Numbered from the stretch's first letter, positions 46,524 through 56,858 are shown. The stretch: 64,000 nucleotides of DNA from Xanthomonas cucurbitae (GCF_002939885.1 NZ_MDED01000012.1:1-64000), one strand, 5' to 3'. The notes: generated by a model not told the origin, from the sequence alone. Made by a program: numbers and translations.

Positions 46524-47048
46524 ATGACCCGCATCCTGGGCATCGATCCCGGCTCGCAGCGCACCGGGATCGGCATCATCGACATCGACGAGGGCGGTCG
46601 CAGCCGGCATGTGCACCACGCACCGTTGCTGTTGCTGGGCGAGGGCGACTTCTCCCAGCGGCTCAAGCGCTTGCTGCACGGGTTGGGCGAGCTGATCGAG
46701 ACCTACCGGCCGCATGAGGTGGCGATCGAAAAGGTCTTCATGGGCAAGAGCGCCGCCTCGGCGCTCAAGCTCGGCCATGCGCGCGGCGCGGCGATCTGCG
46801 CGGTGGTCATGCGCGACCTGCCGGTGCACGAGTACGCTGCCACCGAGGTCAAGCTGGCCCTGGTCGGCAAGGGTGGCGCGGACAAGATGCAGGTCCAGCA
46901 TATGGTGGGCATCATGCTCAACCTGAAAGGCAAGCTGCAGCCCGACGCCGCCGACGCACTGGCGGTCGCCATCACCCACGCCCACGTGCGCGCCACCGCG
47001 CAGCGCCTGGGCGTCAACACCCAACAGGCCTGGAGCCGCAAGAAATGA
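46524..47048 (+). CDS. ruvC: Holliday junction endonuclease RuvC
   Basis: This 174-residue RNase H-fold resolvase has [16 protein letters not shown] (catalytic Asp8), [18 protein letters not shown] (catalytic Glu) and [15 protein letters not shown] (C-terminal acidic pair). It cuts Holliday junctions together with RuvAB. The ATG at 46524 is 112 bases after yebC. That gap contains degenerate GATTCCC-type heptads. ruvA follows after 118 bases that again carry heptads. Confidence 0.96.
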   Translation: MTRILGIDPGSQRTGIGIIDIDEGGRSRHVHHAPLLLLGEGDFSQRLKRLLHGLGELIETYRPHEVAIEKVFMGKSAASALKLGHARGAAICAVVMRDLPVHEYAATEVKLALVGKGGADKMQVQHMVGIMLNLKGKLQPDAADALAVAITHAHVRATAQRLGVNTQQAWSRKK

Positions 47049-47146
47049 GAATCGGGAATCGGGAATCGGGAATCGGTAACGCCAACAGCGGAGTCCACAA
47101 CGGCGCGTGCTGTGTCGATTCCCCATTCCCGATTCCCCATTCCCGG
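47045..47146. repeat. opposed GGGAATC and GATTCCC heptad tracts
   Basis: Four units of the GGGAATC type follow the ruvC stop (47052-47077). About 40 bases on, the complementary GATTCCCCATTCCCGATTCC tract (47117-47146) precedes ruvA. The two could pair in RNA and form a long hairpin between the genes. Confidence 0.75.
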
Positions 47147-47166
47147 CACCGCACAGGCGGTGCCCA

Positions 47167-47751
47167 ATGATCGGCCGTCTACGCGGAATCCTGGCCTACA
47201 AGCAGCCGCCGTGGCTGGTGATCGACGTGGGCGGGGTGGGCTATGAGCTGGAGGCGCCGATGAGCACTTTCTACGACCTGCCCGATGTCGGTCGCGACGT
47301 CATCCTGTTCACCCACTACGCGCAGAAGGAAGACAGCGTCGCGCTGTACGGTTTCCTGCGCGAGGGCGAGCGGCGCTTGTTCCGCGACGTGCAGAAGGTC
47401 ACCGGCATCGGCGCCAAGATCGCGCTGGCGGTGTTGTCCGGGGTCAGCGTGGACGAGTTCGCTCGCCTCATCACCAGCGGTGACATCACCGCGTTGACGC
47501 GCATCCCCGGCATCGGCAAGAAGACTGCCGAGCGCATGGTGGTGGAACTGCGCGACCGCGCGGCCGACTTCAGCAGCGGCGCGCCGATCACCGGCCAGCT
47601 CGGTCCCGATGCAGTGTCCGAAGCCACCGTCGCGCTGCAGCAACTGGGCTACAAGCCGGCCGAGGCCGCACGCATGGCACGCGAGGCCGGGGCAGACGGC
47701 GACGACGTCGCCACGGTCATCCGCAAGGCCCTGCAGGCCGCGCTGCGTTAA
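47167..47751 (+). CDS. ruvA: Holliday junction DNA helicase subunit RuvA
   Basis: This 194-residue junction-binding protein has the N-terminal OB domain [20 protein letters not shown] and the tandem helix-hairpin-helix motifs [16 protein letters not shown] and [20 protein letters not shown] flexible linker leads to the C-terminal RuvB-binding domain ([20 protein letters not shown]). The usual partner ruvB is separated from it by the potassium transporter gene kup. Confidence 0.96.
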   Translation: MIGRLRGILAYKQPPWLVIDVGGVGYELEAPMSTFYDLPDVGRDVILFTHYAQKEDSVALYGFLREGERRLFRDVQKVTGIGAKIALAVLSGVSVDEFARLITSGDITALTRIPGIGKKTAERMVVELRDRAADFSSGAPITGQLGPDAVSEATVALQQLGYKPAEAARMAREAGADGDDVATVIRKALQAALR

Positions 47752-47804
47752 GCAGCCTCGGCCTTTCCCACTCTTCACGCCCTTCGGCGATACCCTGCCC
47801 ACTC

Positions 47805-49712
47805 ATGTCACAGACCTCCACTCCTGCAGCGGGCCACGGCCACGCGCCCGCCAACGGCCACATGGCCCTGGTCATCGGCGCCATCGGTGTCGTCTTCGGC
47901 GATATCGGCACCAGCCCGCTATACACCCTGAAGGAGGCGTTTTCGCCGCACTATGGGCTGACCAGCGACCACGACACCGTGCTGGGCGTGCTGTCGCTGG
48001 CGTTCTGGGCGCTGATGATTACGGTGACGCTCAAGTACGTCACCATCATCATGCGCGCCGACAACGATGGCGAAGGCGGCATCATGGCGCTGATGGCGCT
48101 GGCCCAGCGCACCCTCAGGCAGGGCTCGCGCTCGGCCTACGTGGTGGGCATCCTCGGCATCTTCGGCGCCTCGCTGTTCTTCGGCGACGGCGTCATCACC
48201 CCGGCCATCTCTGTGATGGGCGCGGTGGAGGGCCTGGAGGTCGCCGCCCCCAGCCTGCACCCGTTCATCGTGCCGATCACCGTCGTGGTGCTGCTGCTGG
48301 TGTTCATGGCCCAGCGCTTCGGTACCGAAAAGGTCGGCAAGGTGTTCGGTCCGATCACCTGCCTGTGGTTCCTGTCGCTGGGGGCGATCGGGATCTGGAA
48401 CATCGTGGATGCGCCGGAGGTGCTCAAGGCCTTCAATCCGTGGTGGGGGATCCGTTTCTTCCTGCAGCACGGCTGGCACGGGGTGTTCATCCTCGGCGCG
48501 GTGGTGCTGGCGGTGACCGGCGGCGAGGCGCTGTATGCGGACATGGGCCACTTCGGCGCGCGCCCGATCCGCCATGGCTGGTACTTCTTCGTGCTGCCGA
48601 TGCTGCTGCTCAATTACCTCGGTCAGGGCGCACTGGTGCTCAACCACCCCTCCGCGTTGAAGAACCCCTTCTTCGAGGCGGTGCCGGGCTGGGCGCTGTA
48701 TCCGATGATCGTCCTGGCCACGCTGGCGGCGGTGATCGCCTCGCAGGCGGTGATTACCGGCGCCTATTCGGTGGCGCGCCAGGCCATGCAGCTGGGCTAC
48801 ATCCCGCGCATGCTGGTCAAGCACACCTCACGCGACACCATCGGCCAGATCTACGTGCCCGGCATCAACTGGTTGCTGATGGTGATGGTGATCGCGCTGG
48901 TGCTGATCTTCCGCAGCTCCACCAATCTGGCGGTGGCCTACGGCATCTCGGTGTCGATGACCATGCTGATCGACACCTTGCTGCTGGCGCTGGTGGCGCG
49001 CGCGCTGTGGCCGCGCTGGCGCAGCTGGGTGCTGCCGCTGTGCGTGGTGTTCTTCATCATCGAACTGGCCTTCGTGATCGCCAATGGCGCCAAGTTGCTG
49101 CAGGGCGCCTGGTTCCCGCTGGCGCTGGGCATCGTGGTGTTCACCCTGATGCGCACCTGGCGCCGCGGCCGTGCGCTGCTGCGCGAAGAGATTCGCAAGG
49201 ACGGTATCCGCATCGACAGCTTCCTGCCCGGGCTGATGCTGGCACCGCCGGTGCGCGTGCCCGGCATGGCGGTGTTCCTGACCGCCGACCCGATGGTGGT
49301 GCCGCATGCGTTGATGCACAACCTCAAGCACAACAAGGTGCTGCACGAACGCAACATCTTCCTCAACGTGGACACGCTGCCGATCCCGTATGCGCCGGTG
49401 GACAAGCGTCTGCAGATCGAATCGATCGGCGATGAGTTCTACCGCGTCTATGTGCGCTTCGGCTTCATGGAAACGCCCGACGTGCCGTTGGCATTGATGC
49501 GTTCCTGCGACCAGGGCGGCATCCACTTCGACCCGATGGACACCACCTTCTTCGCCAGCCGCGAAACCATCGTGGCCAGCGCCAACCGCGGCATGCCGAT
49601 CTGGCGCGACAAGCTGTTCGCGCTGATGCACCGCAATGCCGCCCCGGCCACCGGCTTCTTCCGCATCCCCGGCAACCGCCTGGTGGAGCTCGGCGCGCAG
49701 GTGGAGATCTGA
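47805..49712 (+). CDS. kup: Kup low-affinity potassium transporter
   Basis: This 635-residue inner-membrane K+/H+ symporter has the conserved start [21 protein letters not shown], about twelve membrane segments up to residue 450 ([19 protein letters not shown] among them) and a cytosolic C-terminal domain. The ATG at 47805 lies 53 bases after ruvA in the same direction. The location between ruvA and ruvB is the notable feature. Confidence 0.95.
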   Translation: MSQTSTPAAGHGHAPANGHMALVIGAIGVVFGDIGTSPLYTLKEAFSPHYGLTSDHDTVLGVLSLAFWALMITVTLKYVTIIMRADNDGEGGIMALMALAQRTLRQGSRSAYVVGILGIFGASLFFGDGVITPAISVMGAVEGLEVAAPSLHPFIVPITVVVLLLVFMAQRFGTEKVGKVFGPITCLWFLSLGAIGIWNIVDAPEVLKAFNPWWGIRFFLQHGWHGVFILGAVVLAVTGGEALYADMGHFGARPIRHGWYFFVLPMLLLNYLGQGALVLNHPSALKNPFFEAVPGWALYPMIVLATLAAVIASQAVITGAYSVARQAMQLGYIPRMLVKHTSRDTIGQIYVPGINWLLMVMVIALVLIFRSSTNLAVAYGISVSMTMLIDTLLLALVARALWPRWRSWVLPLCVVFFIIELAFVIANGAKLLQGAWFPLALGIVVFTLMRTWRRGRALLREEIRKDGIRIDSFLPGLMLAPPVRVPGMAVFLTADPMVVPHALMHNLKHNKVLHERNIFLNVDTLPIPYAPVDKRLQIESIGDEFYRVYVRFGFMETPDVPLALMRSCDQGGIHFDPMDTTFFASRETIVASANRGMPIWRDKLFALMHRNAAPATGFFRIPGNRLVELGAQVEI

Positions 49713-49890
49713 GGCCGCGACAGTGTCGCGGCCTTGGGAATCGGGAGACGGGAATGGGGAATAGGAAAAGCAACGGCCTGCGCCGGCCCGAGACACTCGG
49801 CGACGGCTGAAAAGGGCACCAGCGTTGCCGGTAACCGCTACTATTGTCCGCTCGATTCCCCATTCTCGATTCCCCATTCCCGGCTTTTCA

Positions 49891-50925
49891 ATGGACCGCA
49901 TCATCGCCAGCAGCTCCACCCGCGAAGACGATGCCGCCGATGCGAGCATCCGGCCCAAGCGCCTGGCCGATTATCTTGGCCAGCAGCCGGTGCGCGAGCA
50001 GATGGACATCTACATCCAGGCCGCCAAGGCGCGCGGCGAGGCGATGGACCATGTGCTGATCTTCGGGCCGCCGGGCCTGGGCAAGACCACGCTCAGCCAT
50101 GTCATCGCCAACGAGCTGGGCGTCAGCCTGCGGGTGACGTCCGGCCCGGTGATCGAAAAGGCCGGCGATCTGGCCGCGCTGCTGACCAACCTGCAGCCGC
50201 ACGATGTGTTGTTCATCGACGAGATCCACCGCCTGTCGCCGGTGGTGGAAGAAGTGCTGTATCCGGCGATGGAAGATTTCCAGATCGACATCATGATCGG
50301 CGACGGCCCGGCCGCGCGCTCGATCAAGATCGACCTGCCGCCGTTCACCCTGATCGGCGCCACCACCCGTGCCGGCCTGCTGACCGCGCCCTTGCGCGAT
50401 CGCTTCGGCATCGTGCAGCGGCTGGAGTTCTATTCGCCGGCCGAGCTGACCCGCATCGTGATCCGCTCGGCGGCCATCCTGGGCATCGATTGCACGCCGG
50501 AAGGCGCGGCCGAGATCGCGCGTCGCGCCCGTGGCACGCCGCGCATCGCCAACCGGCTGCTGCGCCGCGTGCGCGACTACGCGCAGGTCAAGGCCGCCGG
50601 CCATATCGACCTGCCCGTGGCGCAGGCGGCCATGCAGATGCTCAAAGTGGATCCGGAAGGCTTCGACGAACTCGACCGCCGCATGCTGCGCATCATCATC
50701 GACCACTTCGATGGCGGCCCGGTGGGCGTGGAATCGTTGGCGGCCTCGCTGTCGGAAGAACGCGGCACGCTGGAAGACGTGGTCGAGCCCTATCTGATCC
50801 AGCAGGGCTTTCTGATCCGCACCGCGCGCGGGCGCATGGTCACGCCCAAGGCCTATCTGCACCTGGGCCTGAAGCCCCCGCGCGACCGCGCCCCGGCCAT
50901 CGGCGAACCGGGAGACCTGTTCTGA
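49891..50925 (+). CDS. ruvB: Holliday junction branch-migration ATPase RuvB
   Basis: This 344-residue AAA+ motor has Walker [12 protein letters not shown], Walker B LFIDEIHR, the arginine-finger region [12 protein letters not shown] and the C-terminal winged helix ([18 protein letters not shown]). It drives branch migration with RuvA. The ATG at 49891 yields [14 protein letters not shown], the normal family start. The 178-base gap after kup contains heptad-type tracts near 49737 and 49854. Confidence 0.96.
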   Translation: MDRIIASSSTREDDAADASIRPKRLADYLGQQPVREQMDIYIQAAKARGEAMDHVLIFGPPGLGKTTLSHVIANELGVSLRVTSGPVIEKAGDLAALLTNLQPHDVLFIDEIHRLSPVVEEVLYPAMEDFQIDIMIGDGPAARSIKIDLPPFTLIGATTRAGLLTAPLRDRFGIVQRLEFYSPAELTRIVIRSAAILGIDCTPEGAAEIARRARGTPRIANRLLRRVRDYAQVKAAGHIDLPVAQAAMQMLKVDPEGFDELDRRMLRIIIDHFDGGPVGVESLAASLSEERGTLEDVVEPYLIQQGFLIRTARGRMVTPKAYLHLGLKPPRDRAPAIGEPGDLF

Positions 50926-50977
50926 TGGCGCTCCGTTCGTCGTTCACCGGGGCCGTCTCGACTGAAAATCCGTCCCC

Positions 50978-51436
50978 ATGACCGCCGATTCCCGACTCCC
51001 GATTCCCGATTCCCCGCCTGTATTCAGTTGGCCGACACGCGTCTACTGGGAAGATACCGACGCCGGCGGGGTGGTCTACCACGCGCGCTACGTCGCCTTC
51101 ATGGAACGCGCGCGCACCGAATGGATGCGCGCGGCCGGCTACGGGCAGGATCTGATGCGCCAGCAGCATGGTCTGGTGTTTGCGGTCCGCTCGATGCAAC
51201 TGGATTTCCTCAAGCCGGCCCGGCTTGACGACGCGCTGTCGGTGTCGGCGGTGGTGTTGAAATGCAGACGGGCCAGCCTGCTGTTCGCGCAGTCGGTGCG
51301 CCGCGAGGGCGAAGTGTTGTTGACCGCGCAGGTGCGCATTGCCGCCCTGGGTGCCAGCGACTTCCGCCCGCGCGGCATGGACGATGCGCTGTATGACGTG
51401 TTGAAAGCTCTAGAAACCCCAGAATCCGATTACTGA
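50978..51436 (+). CDS. ybgC: YbgC-type acyl-CoA thioesterase
   Basis: This 152-residue hotdog-fold thioesterase has the YbgC motif VYWEDTDAGGVVYHARYVAF with the catalytic Asp and FLKPARLDDALSV. It stands in the usual place before tolQ and is part of the Tol-Pal operon, where it may act in phospholipid metabolism. The first dozen codons (TADSRLPIPDSPP) are encoded by GATTCCC-type heptads. The true start could be this ATG, extended by the repeat, or a later non-ATG codon near FSWPTRVYW. Confidence 0.9.
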   Translation: MTADSRLPIPDSPPVFSWPTRVYWEDTDAGGVVYHARYVAFMERARTEWMRAAGYGQDLMRQQHGLVFAVRSMQLDFLKPARLDDALSVSAVVLKCRRASLLFAQSVRREGEVLLTAQVRIAALGASDFRPRGMDDALYDVLKALETPESDY

Positions 51437-51447
51437 GGAACGAACGG

Positions 51448-52227
51448 ATGTCGATTGCATTGCTCCTGGCCCTGCAGGACACGGTAGTGGAAGCACTACC
51501 CCAGGACGTCACCGCCGCAGCGGCGCAAACCGCCGCAGTAGCGCACAACAGCAGCATCAACTACGTGGACCTGATCCTGCGGGCCAGTATCCCGGTCAAG
51601 ATCATCGTGCTGCTGCTGCTGATCGGCTCGTTCATCAGCTGGGTCATCATTTTCCGCAAGGCACGCGCCTTCAAGCTGGCCAACCGCGAGGCCGACGAGT
51701 TCGAGAACCGCTTCTGGTCCGGCGCGGATCTGGCCAAGCTGTACGCCTCGGCCACCGACCGCAACCGCACCGTGGGCGGGCTGGAATCGATGTTCGAAAG
51801 CGGCTTCCGCGAGTTCTCGCGCCTGCGCGATCGCCGCCGCCTGGACGCGCGCGTCCAGCTGGAAGGCGCGCAGCGCGCCATGCGCACCGCCTTCACCCGC
51901 GAGGTCGACCAGCTCGAGCGCAATTTGGAGTTGCTGGCCAACATCGGCTCCACCGCGCCGTACGTTGGCCTGGTCGGTACCGTGTTCGGCATCATGGTGA
52001 CCATGCACGACATGGTCAGCAGTGGCGAACAGGCCGGTATCGCGGCCGTGGCGCCGGGTATCTCCGAAGCACTGTTCGCCACCGCCATCGGCCTGTTCGT
52101 GGCGATTCCGGCGGTGTGGGCCTACAACCGCTTCACCACCCGCGTGGAACGGCTGTCGGTGCGCTACGAAACCTTCGCCGACGAGTTCAGCTCCATCCTG
52201 CAGCGCCAGGCCGGCGCGGACGAGTGA
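51448..52227 (+). CDS. tolQ: TolQ, Tol-Pal proton-channel subunit
   Basis: This 259-residue ExbB/TolQ-family protein has three membrane segments (about 42-65, 158-180 and 200-222). The conserved block LLANIGSTAPYVGLVGTVFG precedes the second, and ISEALFATAIGLFVAIPAVW covers the third. With TolR it uses the proton gradient to energise TolA during outer-membrane constriction. It begins 11 bases after ybgC. A 157-base gap without a recognised gene separates it from tolR, longer than usual for this operon. Confidence 0.94.
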   Translation: MSIALLLALQDTVVEALPQDVTAAAAQTAAVAHNSSINYVDLILRASIPVKIIVLLLLIGSFISWVIIFRKARAFKLANREADEFENRFWSGADLAKLYASATDRNRTVGGLESMFESGFREFSRLRDRRRLDARVQLEGAQRAMRTAFTREVDQLERNLELLANIGSTAPYVGLVGTVFGIMVTMHDMVSSGEQAGIAAVAPGISEALFATAIGLFVAIPAVWAYNRFTTRVERLSVRYETFADEFSSILQRQAGADE

Positions 52228-52384
52228 TGCGCGCCCCCGGCATGCACCCGCACGGTTTGATGCGGGAAGTCGCCGGGCGAGCCAGTCGCGTCGATGCACA
52301 GCGTCATGCGCGTCTGCCCCGCACTTGGGCACCGCGCGACCCCGCTGACACCCGGCGCCGAGGATTAATTAGGAACGTTTCGCG

Positions 52385-52834
52385 ATGATCTCCGGTATTT
52401 CCCGCCGCAAGAAGCGCAAGCTCAAATCCGACATCAACGTCGTGCCGTACATCGACGTGATGCTGGTGCTGCTGATCATCTTCATGGTGACCGCACCGTT
52501 GCTGACCCTGAGCACCGACGTCAGCCTGCCCAGCTCGCGCGCCAAGGCGCTGGAGAGCAAGCAGGACCCGGTGGTGGTGGTGGTCGCCGCCGATGGCCAA
52601 CTGGCCCTGCAACTGCCCAAGGGCAAGCCGCAGGCAATGGACGTGGCGGCGCTGCAGGCGCAACTGGCCGCCATCGTGGCGCAGGACAAGGACGCCCGCG
52701 TGGTGGTGGCCGGCGATCGTGCCGCCCCGTACCAGAAAATCATGGACGCCATCGATGTGCTCAAGCAGGCCAAGGTCGAGAAGGTGGGCCTGATTTCCGA
52801 CTCCGGCGGCACTGCAGGCAGCGATGCACGCTGA
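52385..52834 (+). CDS. tolR: TolR, Tol-Pal proton-channel subunit
   Basis: This 149-residue ExbD/TolR protein has one N-terminal membrane helix with the essential Asp24 in VVPYIDVMLVLLIIFMV and a periplasmic peptidoglycan-binding domain. The ATG at 52385 has AGGAAC as ribosome-binding site. Its 3' end overlaps tolA by 11 bases. Confidence 0.94.
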   Translation: MISGISRRKKRKLKSDINVVPYIDVMLVLLIIFMVTAPLLTLSTDVSLPSSRAKALESKQDPVVVVVAADGQLALQLPKGKPQAMDVAALQAQLAAIVAQDKDARVVVAGDRAAPYQKIMDAIDVLKQAKVEKVGLISDSGGTAGSDAR

Positions 52835-53864
52835 CGCATTCCCCACGCAAGGTTCGCGCGAGGACGGCTGGCTGCGGCCGGTGGTCCTGGCCCTGGTCGT
52901 GCACGTATTGGTCGCGCTGGTGTTCATCGCCGGCTGGCTGTGGTCGCCGGAACGCTCGGTGGAACCGGCCGCAGGTGATTCCAGCATGGAGGCCTCGCTG
53001 GACGTGTCCGCCGCCGACGCGCGCGTGGCCCGCCAGGCGCTGAAGGCCACCCCGGTGGAGGCGCCGCCGCCACCGGCCCCGCTGCCCGAACCCGCCCCCG
53101 AAGACAGCGTGCCGCCGCCGCAGCCGATTCCCGAGCCGCGCCCGCAGGACGCGCCCACCCCGCAGCAGGCGCAGGCGCAGGAGCGCGTGGCCCAGCCGGA
53201 CAAGGTCGATCAGGAGAAGGTCGATGCATTGGCCATTTCTGCCGAAAAGGCCAAGCAGGAGCAGGAAGCCAAGCGCCGCCAGGAGCAGATCGACCTGACC
53301 GAGCGCAAGCGCCAGGAAGAGGCCGAGCAGAAACTGCGCCTGGCCAAGCAGCAGGAAGAAGACGACGCCAAGAAGAAACAGGCCGCGGCGCAGCAGGCGG
53401 CAGCGGACGCCGAGCGTGAGAAGAAGATCGCCGATATCCGCCGCCAGCGCGCGCAGGCCGACAAGGAAGCGGCGCTGGCCGAGCAGAAGCTGCGCCAGGT
53501 GGCCGCCGCGCGCGCGCAGCAGGCCTCGGCCGCCGCAGCGACCAGCGCGCAGCCGACCGCAGGGCAGGGCGGTACCAGCACTGACCTGTCGGCCAAGTAC
53601 GCTGCTGCGATCCAGCAGAAGGTGCTGGCGCAGTGGGTGCGTCCGCCCTCCGTGCCGCCCGGCCAGAAGTGCACCATCAACATCCGTCAGCTGCCCGGTG
53701 GCAGCGTCATGGAGGCCAAGGTCGCGCCGGGTTGCCCGTACGACGAGGCCGGCCAGCGCTCCATCGAAGCGGCGGTATTGAGCGCGCAGCCGCTGCCGTA
53801 TCGCGGCTTCGAATCGGTGTTCCAGCGCAACCTGACCTTCGTGTTCACCGCGCAGGATCAATGA
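52824..53864 (+). CDS. tolA: TolA, trans-envelope protein of Tol-Pal
   Basis: This 346-residue protein has one N-terminal membrane segment (VVLALVVHVLVALVFIAGWL) and a Pro-rich stretch (75-115). A long Ala/Lys/Glu/Gln helix follows (about 120-245). The globular C-terminal domain has a Cys pair (GQKCTINIRQLPGG, APGCPYDEAGQRSIEAAV). It links the inner-membrane TolQR motor to Pal and TolB. Confidence 0.94.
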   Translation: MHADAFPTQGSREDGWLRPVVLALVVHVLVALVFIAGWLWSPERSVEPAAGDSSMEASLDVSAADARVARQALKATPVEAPPPPAPLPEPAPEDSVPPPQPIPEPRPQDAPTPQQAQAQERVAQPDKVDQEKVDALAISAEKAKQEQEAKRRQEQIDLTERKRQEEAEQKLRLAKQQEEDDAKKKQAAAQQAAADAEREKKIADIRRQRAQADKEAALAEQKLRQVAAARAQQASAAAATSAQPTAGQGGTSTDLSAKYAAAIQQKVLAQWVRPPSVPPGQKCTINIRQLPGGSVMEAKVAPGCPYDEAGQRSIEAAVLSAQPLPYRGFESVFQRNLTFVFTAQDQ

Positions 53865-54005
53865 TGCCCGTACCCGGCGTCTGCTGGCCGGCAGATGCCG
53901 CATGGGCGCCTGGTGTCGGCGGCTGCGGGGTGTATCCGAGCTTGGCACGCAACTCCAATGCTGCTGGCCGGGCCTCGTTCCACCCTGCTGTCGCTTCACG
54001 GAGTC

Positions 54006-54039
54006 GCTGTGCCAAGCTTCCGGCTGTGCCAAGCTTCCG
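54006..54039. repeat. 17-bp perfect tandem duplication before tolB
   Basis: GCTGTGCCAAGCTTCCG occurs twice without spacing (54006-54022, 54023-54039) in the 273-base gap between tolA and tolB. Otherwise I see nothing in this gap beyond a likely ribosome-binding region before tolB. Confidence 0.85.
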
Positions 54040-54137
54040 CTTGCTCCATTTTCACGCGGTCGCGTTCATGATTGCGAGTATGTTCACTCGCTGATTGGTA
54101 TCCCTTGCCCACTTTTCCTGCCCGATCCGAGCCGTCC

Positions 54138-55457
54138 ATGAAAAAACCGCTGCGTTGGCTAGCTGCCCTGACCGCCCTGTTGTTGCCGCTGAGCGCGCTC
54201 TCGCAGCAGCAAGGGCTCACCATCGACATCGTGGGCGGTAGCGCCTCGGCCACGCCGATTGCCGTTGTCCCCATGCCCTACCAGGGCTCCGGAACAGCGC
54301 CGCAGACCGACGTCTCGGCCGTGGTCGGTGCCGACCTGGATCGTTCCGGCCAGTTCCGCACGCTGCCCGCCGCGCAGATCGTCGAAAAGCCGACCCGTGG
54401 CACCGAGGTGCAGTTTCAGACCTGGCGCACGCTCAAGCAGAACTACATCGTCGTCGGCCGGGTGATGGACGCAGGTGAGGGCGCCTATCGCGTCGAGTAC
54501 GAACTGTTCGACGTGGCTAAGGGCGAGCGCCTGCTCGGGCTGGCGATGACTGCGCGTGCCAATGCGATGCGCGATGTCTCGCACCAGATGGCCGACGCGA
54601 TCTACGAAAAGATCACCGGTGTGCGCGGCGCATTCTGGACCCGTATCGCCTACGTCACCGCCAGCGGCAAGGGCGGCGCCATGCGCTATGCGCTGATGGT
54701 GGCCGATTCGGACGGCTACAACCCGCAGACCATCGTGCGTTCGGCCGAGCCGCTGTTGTCGCCGAACTGGAGCCCTGATGGCAAGAAGCTGGCCTATGTG
54801 AGCTTCGAGCGCGGCAATTCATCGATCTACCTGCAGGACATCGCCACCGGCGCACGTGAGCTGGTGTCCAGCTTCCGCGGCATCAACGGTGCACCGTCGT
54901 TCTCGCCTGACGGTCGCCGGCTTGCCCTGGCGCTGTCGCGCAGCGGCAACCCCGAGATCTACGTGATGGATCTGGGCAGCAAGCAGCTGACCCAGCTGAC
55001 CAACCACTTCGGCATCGACACCGAGCCGACCTGGGCGCCGGATGGCGGCAGCATCTATTTCACCTCCGATCGCGGCGGCCGTCCGCAGATCTACCAGGTG
55101 GCTGCCAGCGGCGGCAGCGCCAACCGCGTGACCTTTCAGGGCAATTACAACGCGACCGCCAGTGTCTCGTTCGACGGCAAGAAGATTGCCGTTGCGCAGG
55201 GCAGCGGCAACAGCTACCGCATTGCGATGATGGATCGCAGCCTGGGTTCGCCTAGCTGGAGCACGCTGTCGCCGGGTTCGCTGGACGAATCGCCGAGCTT
55301 CGCGCCCAACGCCAGCATGGTGTTGTACGCCGCACGTGAGGGTGGCCGGGGTGTGCTTTACGCCGTATCCGCCGACGCTCGGGTCCGCCAGCGTCTGGTT
55401 CTGGCCGATGGTGATGTGAGAGAACCCGCTTGGGGGCCTTACCGAACCGCGCATTAA
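54138..55457 (+). CDS. tolB: TolB, periplasmic beta-propeller of Tol-Pal
   Basis: This 439-residue periplasmic protein has a signal peptide (KKPLRWLAALTALLLPLSAL) and an N-terminal alpha/beta domain. A six-bladed beta-propeller follows (repeated SPDG/FSPDGRRLAL-type units from residue 200). It binds Pal and TolA. The ATG at 54138 starts the signal peptide. An upstream in-frame start at 54072 is unlikely. pal follows after 57 bases. Confidence 0.95.
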   Translation: MKKPLRWLAALTALLLPLSALSQQQGLTIDIVGGSASATPIAVVPMPYQGSGTAPQTDVSAVVGADLDRSGQFRTLPAAQIVEKPTRGTEVQFQTWRTLKQNYIVVGRVMDAGEGAYRVEYELFDVAKGERLLGLAMTARANAMRDVSHQMADAIYEKITGVRGAFWTRIAYVTASGKGGAMRYALMVADSDGYNPQTIVRSAEPLLSPNWSPDGKKLAYVSFERGNSSIYLQDIATGARELVSSFRGINGAPSFSPDGRRLALALSRSGNPEIYVMDLGSKQLTQLTNHFGIDTEPTWAPDGGSIYFTSDRGGRPQIYQVAASGGSANRVTFQGNYNATASVSFDGKKIAVAQGSGNSYRIAMMDRSLGSPSWSTLSPGSLDESPSFAPNASMVLYAAREGGRGVLYAVSADARVRQRLVLADGDVREPAWGPYRTAH

Positions 55458-55514
55458 TGTTAATATTTCGCTGCGTTAAACCACTCATTGGCCCAGAGCC
55501 TCCATAGGTATCCC

Positions 55515-56033
55515 ATGAACAAGTCCACCCGCGTCTTGCTTGTCTCCCTGCTGTCCGTTGCCGTGCTGGCTGGTTGCTCGAAGAAGGTGAAGGAAACTCC
55601 GCCTCCCGCAACCGATACCACCGCCGGTTCCTCCGTTCCCACCGGCCCGTCCACCTCCGGCCTGTACGGCCCGGGCGACCTGGATACCGATGCCTGCCTG
55701 CGCCAGCGCGTGGTCTACTTCGATCTGGATCAGGACTCCCTGAAGCCGGAATTCCAGGCCATCATGGCCTGCCACGCCAAGTACCTGCGTGACCGTCCGT
55801 CCTCGCGCATTACCCTGCAGGGCAATGCCGACGAGCGCGGTTCGCGCGAGTACAACATGGGTCTGGGCGAGCGTCGCGGCAACGCGGTCTCCTCCTCGCT
55901 GCAGGCTGCCGGTGGTTCGGCCAGCCAGCTGACCGTGGTCAGCTACGGCGAAGAGCGTCCGGTCTGCACCGAAACCAGCGAAAGCTGCTGGTCGCAGAAC
56001 CGTCGCGTCGAAATCGTGTACACGGCTCAGTAA
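55515..56033 (+). CDS. pal: Pal, peptidoglycan-associated lipoprotein
   Basis: This 172-residue outer-membrane lipoprotein has lipobox VLAGC and a Pro/Thr-rich linker. An OmpA-like peptidoglycan-binding domain holds VVYFDLDQDSLKPEF, ITLQGNADERGSREYNMGLGERR and QNRRVEIVY. It anchors the outer membrane to the cell wall and binds TolB. Confidence 0.95.
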   Translation: MNKSTRVLLVSLLSVAVLAGCSKKVKETPPPATDTTAGSSVPTGPSTSGLYGPGDLDTDACLRQRVVYFDLDQDSLKPEFQAIMACHAKYLRDRPSSRITLQGNADERGSREYNMGLGERRGNAVSSSLQAAGGSASQLTVVSYGEERPVCTETSESCWSQNRRVEIVYTAQ

Positions 56034-56039
56034 GAAGCG

Positions 56040-56858
56040 ATGCGCTTTCGAGTGACATCCCTGTTCGTCGCGGCGGCCCTGGTGGTCGCCGCGCCGGCAT
56101 ACGCCCAGCGAGCCAGTCTCGCTGATCGTGTGGCCGTGCTCGAGCAACAGCAGGCCAATAGCCAGGCCAATAACGATCTCCTCAACCAACTGCAGCAGGC
56201 GCGTTCTGACCTGCAGGGCTTGCGCGCGACCGTTGAACAGCTGCAGCACGACAACGAGCAACTCAAGCAGCAATCCAAGGACCAGTATCTGGACCTGGAC
56301 GGACGCCTGAATCGGTTGGAAGGTGCAGGTGGCACAACACCGCCATTGCCCTCAGCCACCGGTAGCGTTACCCCCGCCCCGGCTCAGGCCGCGCGGCCTG
56401 CAGCGGCGGCCACTTCCGAGAAGCCGCCCAGCGTGCATGGCGATCCAGGCACCCTGGCCGTCAGCAATGAAGAGCGCACCGCCTATAACGTTGCGTTCGA
56501 TGCGTTGAAGAACGGCAAGTACGACGACGCCTCGCAGCTGTTCCTGAGTTTTCTCCAGCTGTACCCCAATGGCGTCTACACCCCCAATGCCTTGTACTGG
56601 CTGGGCGAAAGTTACTACGCCACCCGTAATTTCCAGCTGGCCGAGGCGCAGTTCCGCGACCTTGTCAGCCGTTATCCCACGCACGACAAGGCCGCTGGCG
56701 GCCTGTTGAAGCTTGGCCTGTCGCAGTACGGCGCGGGCAAGAACGACCAGGCCCAGCAAACCTTGCAGCAGGTTGTCTCGCAGTACCCCGGCACCGATGC
56801 CGCGCGCGTTGCGCAGGAGCGCCTGCAGTCCATTCGTCTCGGTCAGCAACTGCGCTGA
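56040..56858 (+). CDS. cpoB: CpoB/YbgF, Tol-Pal-associated TPR protein
   Basis: This 272-residue periplasmic protein has a signal peptide ending at PAYAQ and an N-terminal coiled coil that trimerises in homologues (about 25-95). A Pro/Ala-rich linker and C-terminal TPR repeats follow (about 145-268, AYNVAFDALKNGKYDDASQLF). CpoB coordinates peptidoglycan synthesis with outer-membrane constriction. It follows pal after 6 bases. Confidence 0.93.
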   Translation: MRFRVTSLFVAAALVVAAPAYAQRASLADRVAVLEQQQANSQANNDLLNQLQQARSDLQGLRATVEQLQHDNEQLKQQSKDQYLDLDGRLNRLEGAGGTTPPLPSATGSVTPAPAQAARPAAAATSEKPPSVHGDPGTLAVSNEERTAYNVAFDALKNGKYDDASQLFLSFLQLYPNGVYTPNALYWLGESYYATRNFQLAEAQFRDLVSRYPTHDKAAGGLLKLGLSQYGAGKNDQAQQTLQQVVSQYPGTDAARVAQERLQSIRLGQQLR

